A stretch of 64,000 bases of DNA from Branchiostoma lanceolatum (taxonomy: Eukaryota; Chordata; Leptocardii; Amphioxiformes; Branchiostomatidae), in assembly GCF_035083965.1 (NCBI RefSeq), contig NC_089726.1, positions 13,335,501 to 13,399,500 on the forward strand, read 5' to 3'. Both the position numbers and the translations under genes were made by a program. The notes under the pieces were generated by a model. That model was given only the letters and a program-made list of their open reading frames with translations. It did no database searches and was not told the DNA's origin. Shown piece by piece: positions 20,886-33,004 of this stretch; the first letter of the stretch is position 1; each line of letters starts with the position of its first letter.

Positions 20886-23800
20886 ATGGCTAGTCTGCCA
20901 AGGAGAATCATCAAGGTAAACAACGGTTTCATAAGATCTCGATGTTTACCGTAAAACGTGCCCCAAATGCTGTTTTCTGCACGTGACATCCGGGGCTGAG
21001 CTCAGGTGGACAGCGAACGGCCCGTCCAAAATGGCGACCCTTGAATATTTTCAGCGAGTTGCAAAATACTTTGTCTGGTGTATTGTTTGTTGTCATTGTT
21101 TGAAACCCTCTCACAGGGAACTCCAAGCTACGATGTGTATTAAGATATCAGGATCTGCAGTTGACAATGCATTATGCATGACACGGAAACCACAATCCTC
21201 CGTATGACAAAGCGTATTTTCAGGGCTGCGGGTGGAAAACGCCCGCAAAGCAAAGCGCCCCGGGAAGAAAGGAAGAGGAAACGACGACTTCTTTCCTTGC
21301 TCACCTCCCATTGAAATATTTTCCGTGATATTTCTTCAAAATGTCGTCAAATTGAACGCTTCTCGGCCACAATGTTGCCCTTGTTTCACTGTTCAATACA
21401 CAAAAGTAAATGTGTTTTTGGGGGAGCCTTAGGAAGTGGTCTAGTCAGTCAACTATGTGTCATCCCATGTGTTTCCCCAACAATGTCTGAAGATGACTTT
21501 CCTCAGACCAATTTGATTCATATTCATTGCTTATGTAGTTTTCAATCCAGAGCTCCAAGATTAAAATCTGCACTATCCATATAGTTTTTGCTGAACACAT
21601 CAATGGATATATTTTATGCCTGTGGATGAAGAACATGTCTATATTCAATAATTCATAAGTCCAACTTCCATATTAATAGGTTTACATACCTCTAAGACTG
21701 TAAGTAAGAGGTCAACATGTATTATGAAAATCATGCTTGATTTATTAAAAGTGCCAGAATATTTTAACACCTCAAAATCTCTTGCAAATAAAGGGGTAGT
21801 CATTAAGGATGATGAATTAGAAATTGTTTATTGGTAACTTCAGTTTTAAAAGTTACAGTGACCTAGTTCACAAACTGCAGTGGAAGGTTCATGTTGCTGT
21901 GACGCATGGTGCAAGTTGTTTTTGGGTCAGGAAGACATGGGACTGTCCTATGTTTACTCTACTACACCAAACAGTAGTAGTTGAAATGCATAGTGGCCCA
22001 GATATATGGTACTGTGTGTTTTGAACACAAAGTTAGACATAGATTTACATGTGCAGGTGGCACCCATTGTTTTGCAAATTCCTGTTCTAGAAAGCCCTGA
22101 CCACCAGAGTTTAGATTGTTACCATAGAAGGTATGTGGGGGGACTTAGAGCAAGGTTGCCACTCCTGGTGGTGAAATTTAAAAACAAAACGCTACTAAAC
22201 AGCAATGATTGAGTTGAAAAATGTGTAAGTATTTGAGACTTTGAGTTGCATTGACAAAAAAAATTGCCAAGTGCTGGAAATATCTGCATGCCTACATGTA
22301 GGGTCAGGTAACATTCAACATGCAATATTGCCTGCACCAGGCAAATTGACCTGCACAGAACATTTTCCTTTCATAACTAAGAAACACTGTCTTTTCAGTG
22401 GTCCTGGTACTATTCTAAAACATGTAACCTGTTGAACAACATGATGCAATTCATACTGTGAGCTGTGTAATTGCAGTGGTAGAAATACTTTTTTTTAGTG
22501 TTCTGCAATATTGCAGAAAGTCAAAATTTTGTTCTGCAATTTGGAAATATTTTCTGCAAATACACAAGACACCTTCTCAACTTGATAATGCCTATATGTA
22601 CTTACATTTACATCATATCTAGTTTTGCAACATTGCTGTAATTCTTTATTCTCACTGTATCTTTAATTTTTACTAGCAAAGTTTGAAACAGGAATAACAT
22701 ACATGTGTGTGAAAAATATTCAAATGAATACGAAAATTGCAACAGCAAAAGCGTATCTATTCAATATTAATCAAATTAAATATTTGTTTATAATTCAAGT
22801 ATGTGTATTGAAATTTTTGAAAAATTCAACAACCTGCCTGATAAGGGGGAAAAGAACATTAATATCCCTGCAAGGAATACGTGCTCTGATGCGTAATGTT
22901 AGATCGTACGACCCGTGGTAACAAAAATCACAAATTCAAAATAAAAGAAACCTCACGCAAACCTTGGCCTCTGCGTAATTCTGTTTTTATAAATTAGAAA
23001 AATTGCTATCTAAAATCAATTTTAGACATCGGACTCCGAGTTCGGACAATCGGGGAGACTCAAGAGTCAAGACGGCCCGGGGATGTTATTGTTTTTCACG
23101 TGGGCGCCCCCCTCCCCACTGTCTCGGCACAGGAGGAAATGTCCCGCCTTCTCCACACAAGGCGGTGCTCTAGATCTATCTGAGTAGTTCTCAACTTCAT
23201 CGCTGACATCTGGGCTTGAAGGACCATGGACTAATGTAGCAGCCACCGTTTCGTTCCTTCTGTCATCGCGCCCATGCCCCGAGTTCGGACTCGGAAGAAA
23301 TCGCATGCTTGCTGCGCAACATGTTTATACTAGAAACATCCGGGAATTGTTTTCCCGACTTTTAGCGATCACGAGATCGTGGCCGCGGAGATTAGCGAAC
23401 TTAGGACGGAAATGCACGAATTTGACATTTTCTCCCATGATTCGTCCCCGAAGTTATCACGGAAAATGTCGGAAATCCCCGGAAAAACTCGAACCTCAGA
23501 GGCAGTCGGCACGCACCGAAACGCCGTCAGGTTCACTCGGCGCTGGTTTCAGTTTATCTACAGCGGCCCTAGCAGCTAGCTAAATTTGTATTATAACCTC
23601 CTTGGCTATAATTTAGAAACATTGAGTCCCATTTTTTTTATTCTGCAAAATTGCAGGTGGTTTAATTTTTCTTCTGCAATCTTGAAAATCTTCCTGCAAT
23701 TTGCAGATTGCAGACGGGTATTTCGAACGCTGAATTGTGAAGCAAGTTTGGCTGCTTCTGGCCAAACATGTTACTTAGTGAAACTCATTTTTGTACCACT

Positions 23801-26800
23801 GGCATGAAAAGATGATGGCAAATGTAGAGCCACTTGCCAATGATTTTCCATCCAAGTTTTAATTCCAACCACTAGTTAAAGATTTGAGGAATTATGGATC
23901 ACATTGAATGTTGTTTAACATCATTTCAGTTCTTCATTTGGCATTTTGCTGGTGGTAAATAATGATCAGTAAAGCAAACAGAAATCAACATATAGCCAGC
24001 ACATAGACCAGTGCAGGTATGGTGCAAGTAGACATCAGAAGTAACTGGGGCCCAGTAACTGCACAATTCCAAGTTTCATCCTCACTCAGTCAATTAATTT
24101 TACTCGCACATTTGAGTAAGAAGTCTGCAAGCAGGGCTTCTATTCTATCGTTCTGCTTGTAGTTCTGACTTTTAAGATGCATGATATGTGTCCAGGAAGA
24201 GATCCTGTGCCAAAGGTTCTGTAGCCAGCTCTGTAGTACAGGAAATTCCTTGGTACATGTTGAGGATATGGATCAGAATACGGGGTACATAAGAACTTTT
24301 GTGCACCCAAAATTGGAGCTGTGCACCTAACTACCTTTGGCAGGAGGAAGGGTATGTTTTCGGTGCCATCTGTGTGTCAGTGTACAACATAACTCGAGAA
24401 GCCATGGATGGATCCTGATTATATTTTGTAGGTTGGTAGAAGTCGGGAAAACAAAGGTCAAGTTTGATAATGGGCCCCCTAGCAGCTTTCTAAGGTGCTA
24501 CAGCGGAACTTCTGGTTCTGATATCTAGTGTTGGTCATGTAATATGTATGGTTCCGTACATAAAGGTACTATTGTACACTATTAGACAAATCAGTGGCAA
24601 AAAAATTACAATATATCTATGATAGTTTACTTTTTAAGTTAGCTATAGGATTTGGGCTCTTTCCAAATTGTCAAAGCTTGAAACTGTTGGCACTATACAT
24701 GCCGTCATCGAGTTCCTAGCACCAACTTCCACGTTCTGCTTGCAACTCTGGACAAGAGACTCTTGTCTTTCTTTTATTTTTTTGTGTTGTGCACCCAAAA
24801 CATTTTCTTTGCACCTAAATTTTATTCGCAAAAATGAATCTTGAGCCCTTGAGGATGTACCTAAGCTGAAATTTCCTGTAATGCTCACATATAAAACTCT
24901 GGTTATTAGGATGGATATCTGTACCCAGGTGCTTAGGCACCACCTGCTTTTGCTGTTGCCAATTACTATGTCAATTCTAAATGTTTTATTAATCAGGGAA
25001 GCCAGAGTCACAGCTGCCTAGGCTGAGTTACTGTATATTTGCTGGGCTGGTGTATTCGCTGGTGTATTATGCTGAAGGGCGGTTATAACTGTTACCAAAC
25101 GAATTCAGATACAGATACCACAGTTAGGAGTACAACAAAGCTACATAAAAATTGATGAAATACGACAGCGCAAAATCATAAGTTATTTGAATACATTATG
25201 CCAGCTAGCAAGAAACATGCATTGCAGTTGTAGCACCACAAAATTGTGTTCAAAAGTCACTGAATGAAATAAGACTGTTACATAATTAATGCTGTCCTTT
25301 GAGGTCATGGATGTCAAAGGTCAACATAGCGCCAAGTTCCCCCAACCAACCATGACTTACGTACTATCAGGTACAAGAAATGTTATCAAAGTGTGGACCA
25401 ATGACATTCTATTGTATAATATGATCTTTCTGTATATTTCCCCTCGATAGTCAACTAACGTTGTTTTTTTTTTGTGTGTGTAGGAGACACAGCGGCTGTC
25501 GCACGAGCCGGTGCCGGGAATCATAGCCGTTCCAGACGAACAAAATGCTCGCTATTTCCACGTGGATGTCACGGGCCCATCTGAGGTAAAACACAGGTTC
25601 TTACCTTTCTTAGTGTTCCATAGATCAGTTAAGTCTTGACATTTAGCTCTTCTTTGCTAGCTTGCCCTATACTTAGAGAGATATTACTCTATTCGGCATA
25701 GCTTTCTTTGAGTTACAAACTAATAGTATAACAGAAAGATTTTAACACTGTTTACTTTGATAATGGTTCAAGATGCTAAACAATTGTTTCAAACAAGATT
25801 CAAGAGACAAGTTGAACCTTATTTTACAGTATCAAAGGGATAATGTTCATGTACAGGTTCAAAAGGTTTAATCATGTATAGATGCAGGGGTAGAGGTCAC
25901 ATACAAAATGACCTGCACCAGACAAATAACACCTGCACCACTCTGTAGGGAAAGATTTGAAGAAATAATACTAGTCAATCTGGAAACTACTAGTACTTCA
26001 ATCCATGTTGCACATTTTACAGGTGTTAACAATCATTCATGATAGGAGACAAAGATCCACAAATACATACCAAAAACATTGACCTGTGCATGTTAGGTGC
26101 AGGTAGACATCAGAAATATCTGTACAGCTCCAGTTTTACCCACCTATGCAGGTGGTATTTCAGCCCTGATGTAGAAGTACTGTAAATCTTAAAATGTTCG
26201 CAGTGGTTTTATTTTCCCAGTGACTTCTTACTGCGAAATCAAAATGCAGCGAATTTGTCTTTTGTATTACTACTGTGCTACTTAATTGTTTATACCACAA
26301 ACTTATAACACTGAGAAAACCTAATTTCCCCTCCTAACGTAAAGTTAAGTTCTTGCAAAAAGAGATCAATTTACAGTTTGTACAGACCAGGTGGTATTTA
26401 ATAAGTGCAGCAAAAGTGAACTTCTGAATAATTTGTCTGTGCTAAAAAAAATCCATTGGTCTGCACAAGAAAGGAAGTTAGGAATTTTAACATTTGTGCC
26501 TGATGGCTTATGTGTTACTTAATAATATTCTCATCTTACACAACAAGGACACAGCATCAGGGCTCGAAATTCATCTTTGGGAATAGGTGCACTGGTGCAC
26601 CCAACTCAAAAAATTGGGTGCACAGAAAGAATTTTGGGTGCACCAGATAAAATAAAGTTGAATGTTCTTCTGAACATAATTACAAAGTTTAATGCTGCTG
26701 CCTTTCTTAACTACTTCAATCTGTAATTCTATAGCTAACTTTAAAATTTCAAACAAATAATACATTAAATAAAGTACAGCAAAAAGTTATCATGCTGCTT

Positions 26801-28252
26801 TTTATACTTACATTTCAAGAATATTCTGTATACTAGTGTACAATAGTACCTTGACCCTATAGGCTACAAAAATATATAGGTGCACCAGTGCACCCACAGT
26901 CAAAAATTAGGTGCACAGCTCCAATTTTGGGTGCACTGGGTGCACATGCACCCACTATTTCGAGCCCTGACACAGCATGCATTGAAAAAATCTCACAGGA
27001 GTGAAGTATTGTATATTCAAAACATTCATATCAGCCGTACTTTGTTTTTTCTTCTCCAGTCCCCGTTTGAAGGAGGCACGTTCAAGCTGGAGTTGTTCTT
27101 GCCAGAAGACTACCCCATGGCCCCGCCCAAAGTGCGCTTTATGACCAAGATCTACCACCCCAACATCGACAAGCTGGGGAGAATCTGTCTAGACATCTTA
27201 AAAGGTAAGGGACAAATTAAGGAGAAGGAAGGAAAGAGAATTTTTCACAGAGAGACTGAAAATTCTAGCTCAGTAGTCACACCATTTTATCTCCAGTTTG
27301 CTCCTCTGGTCACACTTTTCAGCATAGAAGCAATGAGAGGAGCAAACCTTAGCTAGAATAGTATGAGTTTCAGCCTAGAAAAATACTGAACAAGATTCAG
27401 CAACTGTTAACATTATGAGAAAAGTTGTACTTTATTTGTACCTCTCAATGTCCATCAACAGTATACTAGAAGTAGAAAAGTACATACACATTTTGACACA
27501 AAAACTCACCAGAAAACTATGTAGCACTTTATTTTCCTTTCAAGAGCAAGGTATTTTTGGTGCATTTCAAGATATAGTTACATTATAGACTATACGCAAT
27601 TATTTCTCTGTCCTCCTGTACAGACAAGTGGAGTCCAGCATTGCAAATCCGCACAGTGCTGCTGTCGATCCAGGCCTTACTGAGCGCGCCCAACCCTGAC
27701 GACCCGCTAGCCAATGACGTTGCAGAGCAGTGGAAGGTGAACGAGTCCCATGCAATAGAAACAGGTACGTAAAGCTGGTCTGTTGAAAGGAGGAAGGGAA
27801 ATAGCCTGGAATCCATCCTGTCTTAGCTCCCGTTCGCTCTCGTCTGGCCCCCATCCCCATTTAAACATTTGGTCCTGATGTCCTGCATTATTTTGATAAT
27901 CAAATATTTCTCAGAAGCAGTGTAATGGGTCAAAATTGGATATCAGGGTGGTGGTTGTTGTTGTAACTTTTGAAGTTAACTTCGAGGAGGTACGTTAGAA
28001 TCCTTGGAGAGAGGGGACACTAGCTGAGCCAGATAGGGAACGTAACATTTTCCATTGTGAGGATGGTGTTGGGGGCACTTTTCCCTTCTCTTATTTAAGT
28101 GAAAAAACTTGTCGTTTTTGCACATGAATGAAATACATGTAGATTGTCCATTACAAAAGTTACAACCCACATGCTGTTTGATAGTCTAAATGTTGGTCTT
28201 CTTCTTTATTACAGCAAAAGCATGGACGCGACTGTATGCCATGAAAAGCTGA
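20886..28252 (+). CDS. UBE2N: UBE2N (Ubc13) ubiquitin-conjugating enzyme E2 N
   Basis: Five exons: 20886-20915 ([10 protein letters not shown]), 25484-25585, 27060-27204, 27624-27764 and 28215-28252, total 151 residues against 152 in human. All junctions are GT-AG and the phases agree. Residues 45-92 carry the E2 core: [23 protein letters not shown] with Asn79, and catalytic Cys87 in GRICLDILK. Exon 4 gives [20 protein letters not shown] and the last exon ends WTRLYAMKS. The enzyme pairs with a UEV partner to build Lys63-linked ubiquitin chains in NF-kB signalling and DNA-damage tolerance. An ATG at 20883 is in frame and would add one Met. Intron 1 is 4.6 kb and carries a 1.26-kb transposon; intron 2 carries a 414-bp MITE. 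Confidence 0.97.
22469..23737 (+). mobile_element. 1.26-kb non-autonomous DNA element with 5-bp duplication, copy 1
   Basis: The element runs 22474-23732 between two AATTG pentamers. Ends are CAGTGGTAGAAATAC and, inverted, CAGCGTTCGAAATAC. Both subterminal regions are packed with TCTGCAAT/ATTGCAGA motifs. There is no long ORF. Copy 2 is at 49483-50785 in the same orientation. The CAGTGG start resembles hAT elements, but the duplication is 5 bp rather than 8. Sits in UBE2N intron 1. Confidence 0.85.
24290..24850 (+). mobile_element. MITE of the CAGGGCTCGAAAT family, copy B, interrupted
   Basis: Begins with GTGCACCCAAAATTGGAGCTGTGCACC-type sequence and ends near GAATCTTGAGCCCTTGA, matching the copy at 26557-26970 in reverse. 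From about 24327 to 24530 it is interrupted by a copy of the GCCGCTAGGGGG-family repeat (ATAACTCGAGAAGCC...TAGGTTGGTAG...TTCTGGTTCTGATATC), so the second repeat inserted into the first. Confidence 0.65.
26173..26270 (+). repeat. TACTGTAAAT-type MITE fragment, copy 1
   Basis: Starts GTACTGTAAATCTTAAAATG followed by TTCGCAGTGGTTTTATTTT. The same layout is seen at about 40024 and 41287. In UBE2N intron 2. Confidence 0.55.
26550..26977 (-). mobile_element. MITE of the CAGGGCTCGAAAT family, copy C, with target duplication
   Basis: Element 26557-26970 (414 bp) has perfect terminal inverted repeats TCAGGGCTCGAAAT/ATTTCGAGCCCTGA. CACAGCA heptamers flank it on both sides; read one base further in, the duplication is the octamer ACACAGCA. 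This is the best-preserved copy in the window and defines the family as hAT-like. In UBE2N intron 2, 90 bp before exon 3. Confidence 0.85.
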
Positions 28253-31200
28253 GGGTGGGGTGGAGGGTCAAGCCAATGCAGCTCAACACTGTAGGGATGC
28301 CATCAACCTAGCAATAGTGCATGGAGGGGAAACCATCTCTTTCCCTCTCTTGTAGCAGTGACCCCTAGCAGATTATTTCCACACTGCAGGATCAACTTGG
28401 ATGGTTGATGTTCTAAAAAAATCTAAGCTCTCATTGTCTGCTAATCCCATCGTTTTCTTCCTGTGTACCATTGTAAAAAATGTTTTCTGATTTTATAGAA
28501 CGCACACTGACAATTTCAGTATCTCACTGCAGCTAGGTTTCAATCAATGTCTGTGAAAATGGAGAGCTGGGGTGATAAGTTTATCCCTGGGTGTCTTACC
28601 TTCTTGACGTAACACTATAGTTTTAAACAAACCTAGTACCACATCTGCCAAACACCCAAGTCAAAAGTTCTCGAAGACACCTGTCCTGCAGCAATGTGCT
28701 TAACCATTCTGATGTGTGCTGTATCTAGTATCTACACCAACCGTATTGCATCATGTTTACTTGGGGTCAGATAATTTACTTGGTTCAAGATATATACGAA
28801 ACTTGTTTGTATAAAAAGTTTTGGCATATTCACCAACTCAAGAAAGCATATACAATAGATTAAGATCGGATGAATGTCAAGTATATATAGGTAGCTTTAG
28901 TTTTGTTTTCTGTTTACATTGAAGCGGGATGATGTAAAATGTACAATGTGCCGTTGTTTATGTCATTTACAGTCTAAAGAAAAAGGTCTGTGTTTGGTTC
29001 GTACATCATTGTGATATTCTTTATACAGCTATAAAAGGAATAGATTAAAAGATGTTTTCTCTCAAGAGATATTGAGAAAGAAGAAAGCCTGTACTTCAGA
29101 TTGGCTCATGACTACGACAGAAGGAATTCTCACTGATCAAGTTCTGCATTTAGACAAGGGGAGGGGAGGAGTAACAAAAAGATGTGTAACAGATTTTCTG
29201 TTATGAGAATGTCGAAGTCATGTGCTTAGTGGAAAGTGATTCACACTGATGAAGCTTCGGAAATGGAAGGCAGGTGATGGAGGATAATACTTGTGTTGGT
29301 GTGTGGACACCTACTGCCTAAAGGCTAAACTACTGGGAACGTAGCCCCCATAGCCAGAGATAAAAACTTTGCCCATGAAAACAGATGGCGTAGAAAAATG
29401 AGATAAGTTTGTTCCTCTTCACCTGTACTGAAGGGTAGGGGTAGCTTGCTTACGGCAATACTGACCAACCAGATTATTTCATTGGTTGTTGGACTATGTA
29501 AGATGTACTTTACAGTTCCACATTTTCTACAGCCATAAGAAATGGCATGTTTTAATTTCAAGGCTTTACACATTTCTATTTTGAGTTGTCCAAGAGCTAA
29601 AGAAATAGCATGGCTGGGCTGCAGAAAGAAATGACCAATGATAAAAAGACTGGCAAAAGCAGATAGATGTGATCGTGCTGCTTGATACACCATGGGGGAG
29701 GGGGGGGTGTACATGTACATGTAAATTTGATGTTTACGGCTTCCTGAGAAGTGTAGATTCTGAACACTTAACAACATGAAAAAAGTAATGAAACTGTTCC
29801 AACTAATAGATGATTTACTTGTTGAGAGGAATGTACAGAAGCATGCATGTAGTTCTATTTATTGTATTATTATGAATGGGATGGCATGGTGGGGCAAAAA
29901 TGAAGAGCTTTGTGTCCCTTCTTCAACAACCCCCTACTAGAGTCAATTATGAAGGCCTTTTGATTATGATGAGGAGCTCAATACTGTCCTTTTGGCAAAC
30001 TTCATGTGAACAAATGTACACTGAAACCGAATATGTCCTGATCACTATAAATACATTGCTACCGAGGCCCTTTGGGAAGTTGTAAAAATAAAAAAAATAA
30101 GACCATGCCATTCTACTTCAGTGATCTGTTTGCCGTTCTGTCTCTCGGTTCCTTCCTGGGTGCATGTGCAGCAGCCTGTCTTATCTTGTAGGAGTGACAT
30201 CTGTTGAACAAAGTCAAATTTCACTTTGGATGTAGGTAGCTGTTACCTGAATATGTAGATGCAAACAAAGCTCTGAACTTCACTGTTAACAAAATTAAAC
30301 AATAGTTTGTTTTCAACAGCCGTGGCTTGTGACTGTTGTGTCCTCTTGGGAAAACTGTGATTCTGAAAGTTGAATAGCTTTAGGAGTACCTTACTAATGG
30401 ATTTTTTATTGAATATTTCTATAGAAAACAACTGTTTTCCCTCTATCTAGGCTGTTAGTTCTTAGACTTGAAAATAGCATACTTGAGAACTACATATACA
30501 TGTATGAATATAAAGTACAACTTGTGGGTAGCCAAAAAAATAAAACCCTTTTGCAACACTGGCAATTTGCCCATCCCAAAATGACGGAATTTTACAGGTC
30601 GAAATCAACATAGGTTTGGTGAAGAGATGCACAGATGTGACAAATCCTTACAAACTAGGGAAGACACTCCGAGACACATAATTATATATTATGAATTATA
30701 TTATTAAAAACATCAAGAGAAAGCTAAGACACCTATTCGTCACATGATTGTCTCTTGTTCGCAATTCTATGTTGTAGTTCTGTAATGTTGCGCTTTACTC
30801 ATGTCTTTGTCTACGGTCACAAGTTCTCGCAACTGACAAAGCAGTGGGGACCCCTAGCTGTTGAGGTAATCATTGCATTGGCAGTGTGTAAACGTGGTAA
30901 TTTTGCTGCAGTACTGACCGATTAATAGAGGCCGCTTTTGATCCATGCAATGGAAGCTGATTGCTCCTCATAATGTAAGTGCCAATAACCATTCTTCAAT
31001 ACTGTTTGGTCACAAAAACAGCACCAATACATGGCACAAATTTGTTAAATGAGCAATTTCGCCTTTGAACTGGAGGAACCGATTGTGTCAATTAGATTAT
31101 CACTTTCGCCGAGGTTATGTTTTGCTCAACATTCGTGTGTATCCCTGTCCTTCTGTGTACATGATAACTCAAGAATGCCTGGATGGATTGTCTTTATTTG

Positions 31201-33004
31201 GTAGGTTGGTAGATCTTCTTGAGACCTCGAAATGACTAGATTTTTTGCCCTCTAGCTGCTTGCTAAGGTACTGCAGTGGAAAAAAGTGACATTCAAATTC
31301 ATATTCAAGGTTGGTTCTATAGATACTGCAAAATATCAACAAGCATGGCAGCTTTCAACATGATGGGACATGGAGACACATTTAAGAACCACACAAGAAA
31401 TGAAGTTGTCCCAGACCATCTTTAAATTTTAATACAGCTCTGAAATATGTTGGTACAAAGAGGTGGCACACATACAAGGCACCTGGCAACATGGCGGTAA
31501 CTATGGCTCATTTCACTGAGGTACAAACTACAGGTACAATCAAACACCAGAGGTACCACAGAACATCAATTGTCAGTATTTAATGTTTCAAGACAGCATA
31601 TCTTTATTGTTTCGGCATTGTGGTATTCATACCCCATTTGACTTTTTCTGTACCACTGTCACATCATCAGATATGCTTACGTTTTATCTCACATTCAACC
31701 AATTCATCCACTTTCCTTCTCATACCTCACCATGAAGGCATAACATCAGTCACCACTTCACTGCCATAACCATATTTACAGGAAGTTACCATCAATTTCT
31801 TCATCATCTCACCTTTGATACACATACTTGTACATCCTGGTAGGTTCTGTATTGCTTGTTGCTTTATATATTAATCCAATGATCAGAGATATAGCCGTAC
31901 ACATTCTCCCTGATGTAGTTTAAAAGCATTCTCAACATTTATGAAGATGTTCTAGGCTACTACAGTACTTCTACAAGTTGACTATCAATTTTTAAGAGTC
32001 AATGGGACAAATAATCATATTGCAGAGAAAAGATTTACATGTATGTAATTTGCAACAGAATAAGCCAAAAAAATCTACAAATACTTTACGTGGCTAAAAC
32101 CAGTGACATAGCAGTGCCTTAAGTTGACTTCAGTTTACTTGTAAATCTGAGAAAAAAATACTTGTATGTCACAATAAAACTCTTTCCCTCCTTGGAAATG
32201 CCTGACACAAGCCAGGAAAATAGTAATGTTGAAACTAAACATTATTTCCTGCCAGACCTCACCAAGTATCTGTATGTATGTACACAGATCACTTTATGCC
32301 CGGGCCCCCAAAAATCTACAGTACATCCATCCAGTTACATTGTAAGTACCTGTCATTAAATACAAGGTGTGTTAGTGAATACATGTAATTTGATGCAGAT
32401 ATTGACAACCGTCTATGGAAAGACAAGCACAAGTTCCTGAGATCCATGAGTAACAGTAGCCATTACTTCTACTGGCAATGTCTTCACTATGACTCATTTC
32501 GCCTTTCCTGGCTGGAAACGTGGAATTTTTACACTTACATGTTCTCAATATTGCCTCACTTCGTTCTTTCCCAGCCAATGTTAACAAGAGATATTTTGGT
32601 TATACAGTATGTAGATACAAGTATATCAACCATAAAATAATGACATCAAGACTTAACTGAGCACACCTGTCTACATTACATGGATATGATCAGCTTTCTA
32701 TACTACATAAAATAGGGTGTGCATACAAATGTGGTATAGATGGGACTCTAAAATGACTTCACAGAAACCTCTTCAAAGCTTAGCCGAACAGAAATACATG
32801 TACATGTAAACCTTGCTGCTTAGATTGGAAATGTTGTTGAAATGATATCATTAAAAATATCGGGTACATGTACCATTCATTTCGCTTCGGAATATCCCCT
32901 ATGAGAAAGACAGAAAGACCTCAGTGAGCAGATACTAAGAGAAAATCTTGCACTGAGGATTCACATCCCATCAGGAATCATAGTGTTCAAACTGGCTGCT
33001 GTCT
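28253..33004. other. UBE2N 3' UTR and convergent intergenic region to DCAF1
   Basis: No coding exon recognised. The UBE2N 3' UTR may run to the AATAAA-rich stretch near 30086-30105. A GCCGCTAGGGGG-family repeat copy is at about 31105-31300. The DCAF1 3' UTR must lie in the right part of this interval. The minus ORF at 29325-29777 has no domain content. Confidence 0.45.
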
